Shown: positions 1-10,639 of the stretch, piece after piece
How the letters are laid out: each line of letters opens with the position of its first letter
Position numbering within the stretch: the first letter of the stretch is position 1
Source of the DNA: Daphnia pulex
Lineage: Eukaryota > Arthropoda > Branchiopoda > Diplostraca > Daphniidae
Length of the DNA stretch: 64,000 nt
Assembly: GCF_021134715.1 (NCBI RefSeq)
Contig: NC_060019.1
Location: forward strand, 10,430,001-10,494,000
Reading direction: 5' to 3'
Notes under the pieces: generated by a model
What the model was told of the DNA's origin: nothing
The model's input: only the letters and a program-made list of their open reading frames with translations
Database searches by the model: none
Translations under genes and position numbers: made by a program

Positions 1-2713
1 TTAGTCAAATGTGAAACTAGTTTGTGCAAACAATTGTTAGAACTCTCAAAATACATTCCTATCGGTAATTTTATTATCTTCTAATAATATTTCAACGCTC
101 GTTTATAAAAAAATACAATTTGTGTTTATGGAAATAACGTAATCGTTTAAGATTTATCTTGACTTCCCGAATGCGGTCATCGGCCATATTTTGGAAGATG
201 TATAGATTGGAAAGACATATGGCCAAAAGAACTAGTATTTTTCAGTGCACTGGTGGCGGTGCCTTGTATCCGGAGCTTCAAAATTTCCCCATTTCTTCCA
301 TTTGCTGAGTCGATTGTGATCATGTTGTGAATTCCAGCCGCATGGAGCGCTGGGTGAAAACTAGCAGACAAACGAGTTCGATTCTCTCCGGTTCTATGGG
401 TCGACAAGTTTTCACAACAACAGCACAGATCACGTACCACTGTAGCTTGCAGCAGTTGAGCTTCAGGCTTTGTCGAACAGAATCTCTCCAACGTTTTCAT
501 GCAAATAGTTTGTTGCGTGTGCTTTCACGAAAACCAGTTTTTGTCTTGTTATCGCTTCGAGCAGCAGCTGAATAAAGTAGCAGGTAATCTCGTTGTTTTT
601 CTCTTGTACCTAAAACTTCCTTAAATTTAACAAATCTAATAGCAACCAGACGAAGAAATAACCTTGAAACGATTCATTTAACTAATTGTGTTGTTGTTTG
701 TTCCCAAACCACAACGTCCTGAACATTGGACGTCGTTTAATAGTCTATTTTTCTGTAACAAGACACACCTTAGAACGATCTCGTTTAAAAGAAAAAGACC
801 AAGGAAATTGAGGACTGTTGGGTGTATCCATTTTCAATGTGGCCGAAATGTTGATCGTTTCCGCTTCGTATCTAAAATCATAACAAGTCGATGAAATCCT
901 CTGTAATACGAAGACGGTGTAAATTAATTAGTTAAGCCATTAAGAAAGAAGAAAGACATTAATTTCTTTGTCGCTTAACGAGACCAAAGAGACGAGGTGG
1001 AGGGAGTAGCCGGGGGTGTGGTGGTGAGCCGATCACGTGCTCGAGTCGTGCTGCGCTGCGTGAAAATGTATCGGGAGAGTTCTAGGACACAGACACACAC
1101 ACACACACCGGCCGGCCCTGCCAGATCTCGCATTTCCTTTTCGTAAATAAAACGAGTCCTCAATAGCGAATAGTGTGTTAGTAAATTGCACGTTGATCTG
1201 TTTCCCCATCGTACGTGGGTGTACGGTCATTCCGATGTTTTGAGTAAATTTACAACGGAAACGAGGAATCAGTTAACTGACATCCTCTTATTCTTTTGTT
1301 ATGTAAAAAAAAAAATAATTCGTATGACGTCATGTTTGTTTGTTGAACTGGACTTGACCGGCGAAGGCTACTGGATTCTTTTTGGTCACATTCCCCAATA
1401 TGGAGAAGAGAAAATGAAATGAGAGAATTTTTCAAGACTTGAGAGTTGGACAACAAAACAAGACACCAATGGTCTCGACCACTATACTGCGCAGTAGTTT
1501 AAAATTCTAATACTATTGCAAAAATAAGAGGAACTGTTTTCGAAATGCGTACGTGATAAACATTGTTGTTTGTTTTAGACCATGGGTTATTATTGTTTTG
1601 GTGGTTTGAATCCTAATCTTTGGCACAGATAAACATTGTTTGTGGGAAGATAACGAAGGTAGCAAAAAGAATAGAATTAGATCAACCTTTGCGTCACCGA
1701 TATATTTTGAATTGTTTAATTTTTAAAATAGTATACAATGTTATGAAGAGCATACAAATGTTGTGTTGTTGACCAAATGTCCGAAAATCCCGAACGCGAA
1801 GCCATTTTATTTTTCCTGAAGGTCTTTCGATGTTTGTTTCAGTTGAATGGGTTCGTTTTTTTTTCGGGACTAGTTATATCGTCAACAACTTTGTATTTCT
1901 GTATCGATATTTTCGAGTATATCGTCTGGCTGGGACTTGACCCTTTTCGTGCCTCTTTTCGTCACACTGCCATTTTGGATGTGAACCGTATATGGAGTTG
2001 TTTACGTCCAGCAGAGAACGTCTGAGCTGAATTTTAAATTATTAGTACACCTGTACCTTGATAATGCCCTTACCATATTTGCTAATTATAAAAACAAAAA
2101 CAAGTTTGTTACATTTTCAAAAAAAGACAAGAAGAGAAAAACCCAAAGCTTTTGCCATTATGGCACCGAACGAACTGGTACACTTCTTTTTTTTTGCGCA
2201 ATTTTGCGCAATAGAGTCAATGGAGGTAGGGTAGCTTTCGCCTTTCTCTGCATGAGAGAGAGAGAGACCGGCATCGATTTTCACGGGGCCGAGGACGTAC
2301 ATCAAGAACTCCTTGGTGCTGCTGGTGTTCTCTTTGCTCCTATGACGGAACTACTGTCCACGTGTTCTCAGTGTGCTCGCTTCGTGATTGTGGGGCCCCC
2401 CACTTCCCGACCTGGCTATTGGTCGCTGGCGTCGCAGATAAAACGTCACGCAGTTGCGCCGACTCACGACGCCACTCCTCCCGCCCGACCACATAAAGCC
2501 AACCTTCAGCTCGTTCACGCCAACCATTATTCTCTGTAAAATCTGACGGAACGCAGTGTGTCTCTCTGTCTCTTGTCCAGCGTATTCAAGTTTCGAAATT
2601 AATTGCCTTTTGTTCTCTTGCGATTGTGTGGACGATATTTCATTCTGGTATTACATTCTTGATAAAAAAGAATTTCAATATAGATTTCGTTAAAAACAAA
2701 AAATTGTGCAAAA
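1..2713. other. Intergenic region / upstream of dehydrogenase gene
   Basis: I see no supportable gene here. Open frames at 177-575 and 688-894 overlap on both strands, show no family resemblance and have no convincing splice context. A CA microsatellite lies near 1091-1109. The segment 2400-2540 is more GC-rich than its surroundings and is described separately as a likely promoter. Non-coding RNA cannot be excluded. Confidence 0.5.
2415..2540 (+). promoter_or_regulatory. Likely promoter of the dehydrogenase gene
   Basis: A GC-rich island about 200-300 bp upstream of the 2714 start codon carries an inverted CCAAT box (ATTGG, 2418-2422) and a CRE-like CGTCA core (2444-2448). No TATA box is evident. 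Position and composition suggest a TATA-less promoter; this is inference from motifs only. Confidence 0.35.
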
Positions 2714-4424
2714 ATGCCCGTCGAGTGTCTCATCCCCGACGACAGGTTAAAACTTCTTTTGTTTTGTTTTGGTTTTTGTTGGGTAGTAGCTGCACAGGCT
2801 TAGAGAAAATCGATATTTTGGCTTTTCGATCAATCCAAGCAGACTAAAACTTGTATTTGACAAATGCGCAATACCGAAAGCAGCAATTCTTATTGATGGC
2901 TTCTTTGTTCTTTTTGTAGGTTGTCGAAATATCCCCCAACAATTCCTTCATCAAGAATGAACAGAGTGTGCAAGCAGGTTAGCATCGAGAGCCCGGCCAC
3001 GGTCGGTATGAGCAAGGAATACGTCTTCCAATATGACGTCATGGTGCCTGATGTGCCAGCCTTGGGAGCTCGAGTTAAAGTACGTCGTACCTTCCTTTGT
3101 TCTTGCACTTCTTTCATCTTCTTTTATTAAATGTTTTTGTTCTTACTTAATAGGTGATGTGTGCTGGAGCTTGTTACCGGCAGAGGTCTGCCAGTGTTTC
3201 CAGCACTTCCAGTACTTGCTCGATGGGCAGTGACAGTGGATGCACCACCAGTGCCTCTCATCGAGGACTTCGTGACTCTTCCTTCTATCCAGGCTATGAA
3301 GTGGCTGGAGTAGTAGAATCTATCGGTGAAGAGGTCGACCCCAGCTGTGGAGTTAAAGTTGGTGATCATGTCATTGTCTACCCATTTGATGAATGTCCTC
3401 CAGGGTAATCAGTCATTTCGACTTTTTTCTACCAACACCTTGCTTTACATGTTTCCATTTTCTCATAATAGCTATGCTGAATATATGAGTGTACCGGAAA
3501 TTGAATTCCTGGTCAAGATCCCAGACAATATGTCGTTGTCCGTAGCTGCCATGCTACCATCTGGCGCCCTGTGGGCTCTCAACACCGTCCAGAAGGCCGA
3601 GAGCGTTGTTCGACGCATCTCTGAAGAGAAAGGACCCGAGGGTAATGACACAACATTCATCAATCACGTTGACAGAATACTCATTTCGTTCTTTTTGCTT
3701 TTTTGCCAAACAGGAATGTGCCACATTCTGGTCGTCGGTACCGGTGGCCTGGCTCTTTGGGCTTTGCGTCTTGCTCGATTTTACTTCAGCGAGAAACAAC
3801 ACCGCGTCCATATTGCCGTGGCCTGCCTTCGTGATGAAGGATTTTGCTTGGCTCAGGAATCTGGAAAGTATGTTGCAGAAGCTGATTAAGTGACGCCACG
3901 TGGAAGTAATCCTATAATGTTGTCCTTGCTTGTTTTAGGGTGGATGTTATCCAATGGAATGAGGAGCTTTACGAGCGCATTCTCATTGAAAGGACCAAAG
4001 ATGCCTGCCATGGTCAGGTTGACGTCGTCATCGATTTTGGCACAACTTCGCGCAGCCTCAACCGATCAATCCAATGTCTACACAAGGGCGGCGTAGTTTT
4101 TCTCGGCCATGAAACAGCTGATCGACTTTTACCCAAATTCTCGCGCAAGGCCGTCGAATACGGCATCACCATTGAACCCGTCGAAACGGGATCTGTGCAA
4201 CAGCTCAAAGAGCTGGTTGACCTTGTTCACTCCGGCAAGGTATTTATCAACTTTGATATCTGAAAAGGAAATGTGTTTCAAAAAATTTAATTTCTCATTT
4301 TCAGGTTAAACCTCCACCGCACAGCGTTTTCCCAGCTGAAGAGGCTTCTGACGTGATCAACAAACTGTGCAAATCTGAAATTCCCGGCAGGGCCATTTTG
4401 CAATTCCATTCCTCAGCTCAGTAA
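2714..4424 (+). CDS. Zinc-type alcohol dehydrogenase-like oxidoreductase (MDR superfamily)
   Basis: Seven coding exons: 2714-2745, 2920-3079, 3154-3404, 3472-3641, 3714-3867, 3939-4239, 4305-4424. They give 395 residues, the usual length for the family, and every junction keeps frame. The start is the AAAATGC site at 2714, because its 32-nt exon ends at a GT donor and completes the Arg codon at 2920. The N-terminal GroES-like part contains a Cys-rich stretch (VMCAGACYR, about residue 65) and the GYEVAGVVESIGEEV motif (111-125), equivalent to the GHE signature of zinc alcohol dehydrogenases. A Rossmann nucleotide-binding loop, GTGGLA, is at 213-218. The usual zinc-ligand His of GHE is Tyr, and the four-Cys structural-zinc lobe appears missing (DECPPG runs straight into YAEY). 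A Ser-rich insertion (about 75-105) follows the first Cys motif. The protein is probably a cytosolic NAD(P)-dependent reductase/dehydrogenase; substrate unknown. Confidence 0.9.
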
Positions 4425-7400
4425 AAAAAAGAAAAAGGAAAACAAAGATTTAAATAAGATAAATTAACGAAAAAAAAATATGGCGTGTAGGGGGTTGTAA
4501 AATATCCGCACAGTTGACTGGAGGGTGAAACAGCATCCGTGTAATACCCAGCACATTTTTTTTAATTATTATTATTTTTTCTTTTTCCATTATTATGGCC
4601 CACATAATTTGATTTTGCGTTCCAGTTGCGACTTTTCTGTCAATTCCTTCTAATCAACATTCTGTTGTTTGTTTTTTGTTCGGTTGTATTACCGAATGAA
4701 GAGCTCTGGCTCGATCCGTCAAAGTGCACTCCCATTCAACCTCTTAATTACTCCATCAACTCAGTGACAAATTCTTTTCATTGTTTAGTAAATAGGCAGG
4801 AAGACATTAGCAATCATGGCAGTTGAATTGAATCTTTTCTCTATAACTACCGTTTTACAGTATATCTCTTACCGTTCTTACCCATATACTATTTAGACTA
4901 AAGCCCGTATGTACCAGAGTCAGGGACTATACACTTGGGAGACGTAAACTGTTGCTCTTGTGACTTGTCTGTGCGGGTCTAATATAGCGTTCTCACGAGA
5001 AATCGCAAGCGGGTCAAAGCCAAGGGAATCAAAAGACAAACCAATTTGTCTTTTTCTAGGGAAAAGGCAATTCCTTGGGATTTGTCTTCGCTCTTTGCTG
5101 TGGCAACTGTTCCATTTGATTCATTTTAGTGTATTTACTTTACAATGGTTGCAATTCAATTATTTCGTTTAATTCCATCGTCATTCAAGCAACGATTCAA
5201 TTGAGAGAAACTCGGTTTACGCGGGTGATTGCGTATAGTGTCTAGAGGAGATGGAACTCTTTGATTTCTTTTTATTTTGATTTTATTTTTCAAAATTCTT
5301 TTCTGTTTTTGGGGATCTCAAGTAGAGAGACGTTGATCGAAATTCGGCTCGATAGATAAAGCGTCGACCAGAGTGAAAATTTTAGTTAAAATTGAAACAA
5401 AAACAATAACAGTCTGAAAGTCTGAGATGGTAGGATGTAATCGATTAGAGAAAAGCACACACCGGTGAATGATACAACTAGACAATTTAATTCTGATTTT
5501 GTTAACTGATGTTGCCCTTCTCTCCCCCCCCCCCCCTGTCCTAGAGAGAGTCGTGTCGACCACCGGCACTCCATTGTTCTTGTTTTATTCTTTCCGATTC
5601 TTTGCAATTATTAAAACAAAATTTTTGTCATTAACGATGATGTTATAATCTAGCGTCTGATTTGGAAAAAGGATCGATGGAGAGCAAGAAAAAATGGGAT
5701 AAATGAAAACCAATGAGTCATTTCTCTCTTAATTCTAGTAGGGGCGTTAACAATTTGAAGAAGAAGAAACAAGCATTTATTAGTTCTTTTAACCAAATAA
5801 TAACGCTGTCTGAAAAATCCTTAACACGTGAATCGTCTCCCCCCCAATTTTTCTTTGATAGTGAAGAAGAAGAATAAGAATCGTTTCGATCTGCGGATAT
5901 AACATTGATTGTGATGGATCGTAGATTTATACAAGCCCCCCATCCCGGCCTCCTCCCAATATTTTGCTTTCACTCGTTGATGGAAACCTCTCTTGTTTCC
6001 CTCCCCCCTGCCCTGTTCACGTCAGTGTATATCATAATACTATGGAATAAAGTGACATGTTTCTTGCACACACCGTCATTTTGAATCATATGCTGAATTT
6101 TATTAATTTTATTTAAAATTTTTTAATTATTTGAATTTCTTAAATTTCGAGAATTAGGTGAAACGTGCAACAGTGTCAGTCGGTCGAAGAAATGTCCATT
6201 CGACTAAGTGGTTTGAGTCAAACATGCAGTTAAAAATCCTCCTTTTTCGTCTAAATTTGTGCGTTCCTGCCAACTGGCCATCATTAAAGCGACACGAAAG
6301 TAAACAAACGAAACAGAATCTTCAGTTCAGTGCTGGACATTGAACCTGAAAACTGGAAATCTCTCTTCTCCGAAATAAGGTAAGTGACTTTTTAATACAT
6401 TCACGCGTCCCTGTTTGCTGGCTGCCGGTTTCAGACGATTTCGTCATTACCTTGTTTGGAAAGATTATATATTATACGTTAAAATAAGAAATGGTAATCA
6501 GGTGCTGGTGACGTTTGGATGCTCTCGATATATTTCCGATATAGTTAAAGATAAATTTGACTCTGATCGTCATCATACAGTGTTACAAGTTGCTGGACAC
6601 TGGGGCGTATTTTTACTTTGCTTTACGTGTGTGGTGAGATCAAGTGCTGCGTGTGAAAACATGACAGAATCGATCGACATTGAGAAATCAAAATTGGAAA
6701 AAGGGGGCAACTATTTCATCGATTGCCAGGATTTAAAAAAAAAGAATTAAAAAGAACACAAAAGCATAAATTGGTAATCAAACTAAAATCAAAGAGTATA
6801 TCAACAATCACGGGTTGGATAATAATACGTGGGATCCTGCCTGGGTTTGTTTTGTTAATTTTTGTTTAGTTAGGAGCTCATATCGCCTTGACTTTTGAGT
6901 TGGGGGTAACAACATCGAAACAAATGAGAAACACACGAAAATACAGACGAAAGGGAGAAATTTGAATGTTTCAACAACAATCGAAATATAATTGTTTTTT
7001 AAAGTTAATTAAGTCTAGTCATCATTGACATATGATAATAATAATATCGCCTACACGAAGATCGCTTGGAAAAGATCGGAGGGTTTCAAAGTGAAATTGG
7101 AATTACAAGCTAAAAATTGTGATTTTTAAGGAGAAACGAAGAGAATGAGAGAGAGACCACATTCGAAAATGAATATAGAAAAAGTTTTCTTGACTGGCGC
7201 ACTCTGCTATACCATTTCTTCTTGTGGCTAGACGTGGGCATTGTATAACCATTTGCTTTTTTTTTAATATCTTGACTGACTTTTGCCTTTTATTCCCTTC
7301 ACTTTCATTGCGTGACGTATATCCCGGTTCCTCGACTTATATATATATTTATAAATATATATAATTAGGAAATTAAAAGGAGAGAGGCCAAAAAGATTGG

Positions 7401-7496
7401 CTTTTTTAAAAGAAAAAAAAAAAATTCGGGTGTACGTGTCTATTTTGTGTGTGTGTGTGTTGGTGTGCGAAAGGTGTGTTTTGCTGGATTCCCTCA
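4425..7496. other. Intergenic region between the dehydrogenase and the peptide-precursor gene
   Basis: This contains the 3' end of the dehydrogenase transcript and the 3' end of the opposite-strand gene; the two genes converge here. Small open frames (for example 6415-6750) are AT-rich, lack splice context and resemble nothing I know. A C-rich run lies near 5524-5536, an AT-rich stretch at 7340-7365 and a GT run at 7448-7460. No further gene is supported. Confidence 0.5.
7289..7294 (-). terminator. Polyadenylation signal (AATAAA) of the peptide-precursor gene
   Basis: The + strand reads TTTATT, so the - strand carries AATAAA about 205 nt downstream of the stop codon at 7497. Assigned by position only. 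Confidence 0.4.
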
Positions 7497-10400
7497 TCAA
7501 CGGCGACGGCCTAATCCCGTCCATAGGAGAGCGGGATCATACTGATGGCTCCTGTGATGATGACGTGATGTTTCAGACTGTCCAGGCCCTCCCATGGCGA
7601 CGAATCCCCTCAAACGAGAATAACGCCTCTGCTGTTGTTGGACGGGCAAAGAATTACCTCTTTCAGATCCCGTTGCCGTTCGAAGGGCCTGGTAGTTGGG
7701 CAGTTCTTCGTAGTCTTCCAATCCTATTACGCGGCCATCAAAGAAATTAAAATGTTATAATGTCCATGTGAGATTTATTCGAGCTCTTATATTATTATAT
7801 GAGAAAATAAAAAGGACAAACTGGGATCGTCGTCAAGGGTAACGCGTAAACAAATCTCCCGCGCTTCTCTTTGAAAAGCTTACCCGTAGATGGCGCGCAC
7901 TGACTGACGTCACCCAAAAGAGCTGGCGCTGCGTTCAAATCGATTCGATTAACTAACTCGATGGAACGGACCGCTCTCTTATGCTTTGCCACTTTCTTTC
8001 GTCAATATTTTTCTGTTTCGCTGATGCAACAACCAACAAATTTCTCCTGTTTTCTTTTTCTTTTCGCATTCAAGATTGAAAATAGGGACCCCCAAGATAA
8101 AAGAAAGGAAAACCCACCGCTCCTATATCGATAAGATTCTCTGTGTATTGCAATTGCCATCCATCACTGGGAGAATGTTGCAATGATTTGATTTACCCGC
8201 AAAGTGGAGGGATAATTCAATCGTCTCGCCTACAACATTTCTTCCTCTTGTCCCTTAATCTAATCCATTTTAGAGGCTCAGTCTTTGGGATTTTTTGAAG
8301 GGGAGAGTAAATGTACTGTACTAGGTCTCCTGGTTTCCCCAAGTGCAGGGATACATCCCCATTTTGATTGTCTCTCCCACGAAATGTTGTTATTCCTCGC
8401 TTTGACGTCAGGGATTCGACAAAACGTTTTCACGTGTGTCTCGGAATAATTAAATTCTATTCCCGACTACTTTTGAACGTTACATTTGTTCAACTCGTTA
8501 AACAAACAGATTTTTTCTATCCGCAGCATTTAAAATGTTTGAACTTTTTTAAATCCATACTCTGAAACTTGAAAGAAACTTATTTTCACTGAAAGTTGTG
8601 CAATCCCCTAGTTATAGCCGGATAAATCCCGGAACTCGAAACTAAACTTCCATTTGTAAACAAAACACCCGAAAGAAAAACAGCCCGTGGGAGTAGTAGT
8701 AGACCAAATAAACAAGCAACACTTTGTGTTGAAGTATTTTTTGAAAAAAAAAAGATCCCCTCACCTGCGATTTGAGATAAATCGTCGTCCGATACTTTGG
8801 GGGCAGTTGAATCTTGTTCGGCTGCTGCTGCGGCTGCTTCGGCGGCCACAGTTTCAACATCCAAATTAGTCCGCAGTTCATCGAAGAATTTCCTCATGTC
8901 GCCAAAGACGCCTGGTGATAATATATTTCAAACATTTTAAACATTAAAAATCATTGCGCGTCAATCGATAAAAAGAATAAAAGCGCTATATAAACTCAAA
9001 ATGGGAGCATCTATTCATACACCTGCCCAGTCTGTTGCTCATAAAAAAATTCAACCTTTTTACTCGGATATCAGCAGCTATTTTTTGCCAGTTATGACAA
9101 GTGTCGTATAACACAAAAGCAATAAAAATTCTCTCGTGACCGACTGCTCTATAGACCTGGAAAAGGTTCTATTCTTTATACTGTACCAGTAATAATATTT
9201 ACGGATTAATATCTATGGCCCCAATTTTTCGTTCAAACCAGACACCCACCGACCACCCCCGGAGGTGTGTGTGTGACTAATGTGTGAAAATAGCAATGCA
9301 CACAATATCGGGATTTTTTTTTTCTTTTTTTTTTTGAGAGCACAACCCTACGCTAACGAAAGGCTTGAGTTGAGAAGCGGGAGGAAGAAGAGGGCGGGGC
9401 TTACCCAAGCCCAAGAGTTGATTGAGATTTTGTTGTCCGGCAGCGGTCGAGTCGATCGCGGCCGTGTCGTCGTTGATGTTGTCGAACGCTTCGGCACGTC
9501 TCGCCGTCCGCATGACGGCCGCCTTCCTCTTGTCGAGCTGCTTCTCTTGTTTGGTCCCGCTCCTTTTCTTGTTGTTGTTCTTCCTGTTCGGGCCGCCGCC
9601 GCCGCTTTTCTTGTTGCGACGATGTTTCGGCTCAGACCAAGGCGATCGATCGTCCTTGCTGATTGGCTTTCGCCAAACGGGAGAACCTGTAGCGTCGCCC
9701 GCCGTACTAGCTGCGTAGTCGTAATCCGTCACTTGTTTCAATCCTGATGGATGTCAAAATAATTTGATTAAAAACTGAATTTTTTCGTTTGGTTTTTTTC
9801 TTTTTCTGGGAGTTGACCTCAAGTTCACCTCATTCGCGGTGATTTGTTTCCCCCGCTCATTTGACTATCTTAGCCACTTATGCAAGCACTTATCTCTGAT
9901 AATGTAACACGTAATGTACATATAGCCATTGCTGCTTAGCCATGACGAGAAAGAGGAGCGTCGGTGAAGAGATTGACGTCATAGTGTGCGCCACCTAGCA
10001 CATCTTATCACCGTCTTACGGCTCTTGGTGGAGGTATTATTACTCACCTGTACTATCTTTCTTTGGTGGCTGCAGGTTGAAATTATTTTGTTTTCCAAAA
10101 AAGAAAATAATTCCAACTGGGACTTCAAGTATACAGACAAACGCAAGGTCTTTTCCGTATTCCTCACGGGAGAGAGACGGGCTATTTTTCGCCAATCAAG
10201 GTGACGTCGGGTTCGCCAGGTAATAAATAATCGACGCTCAAGAGATTGGGATGGGCCATATCGTGGATGAGAAACATCCATCACCCATGGGCGTGTGTTA
10301 CATGTGCCCATCACGAGTCAAAATGAACATGTTTGAAATGTTTGAAATTCGAATGGGGGGATTTTCGTTTTTCGTTTTTCAGTAGTTGATAATGAATTCA

Positions 10401-10639
10401 TTAATGATGACTAACTAACCTCTTGATGAGTGACGATTATGATGATGATGATTCTTCTTGCTTTTGGTCTTGCCTTCTTTGGCGATGGATTTCGAATGTT
10501 TCCGACCGGCTGGTAATCGACTGGTAGCGGCGATCGATTCATCCGCATCTTCGCCAGCTGGATATGATGAAACACTTTCCAACACGACCAGTAACGAGAG
10601 CACTAACAACATTAACCAAACTGTACTGTAGAATCGCAT
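7497..10639 (-). CDS. Candidate secreted neuropeptide precursor with C-terminal amidation signal
   Basis: Four exons on the minus strand: 10639-10420, 9743-9405, 8911-8765, 7723-7497. All introns have GT/AG ends and all three junctions are phase 1, giving 310 residues. Residues 1-25 form a typical signal peptide (MRFYSTVWLMLLVLSLLVVL, then a small-residue cleavage zone before Tyr26). The mature part has no cysteine and is very basic early on. It carries dibasic sites (KKR, DKR, ARR, and QQQQRR at about 264-269), an acidic spacer, and ends in YDPALLWTGL followed by G-R-R-R-stop. In prohormones, Gly before a multibasic site marks C-terminal amidation. Cleavage after the last internal RR would release a 37-residue peptide ending in WTGL-amide. 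I do not recognise it as any named arthropod neuropeptide; it shares only a terminal GL-amide with allatostatin A. Role as a secreted signal is inferred from architecture. A low-complexity secreted protein is the alternative. Confidence 0.72.

Noticed and set aside
177..575. Overlapping frames on both strands near the left edge
   Set aside because: Neither has a splice partner, family resemblance or clear start context, and they overlap in antisense.
2204..2539. 111-codon plus-strand frame upstream of the dehydrogenase
   Set aside because: Lies in a GC-rich promoter-like segment with CCAAT and CRE-like motifs. It ends without joining the dehydrogenase frame and resembles no protein family.
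9280..9747. 155-codon plus-strand frame
   Set aside because: Antisense shadow of the second exon of the minus-strand peptide precursor, which has splice sites, phase and composition supporting it.
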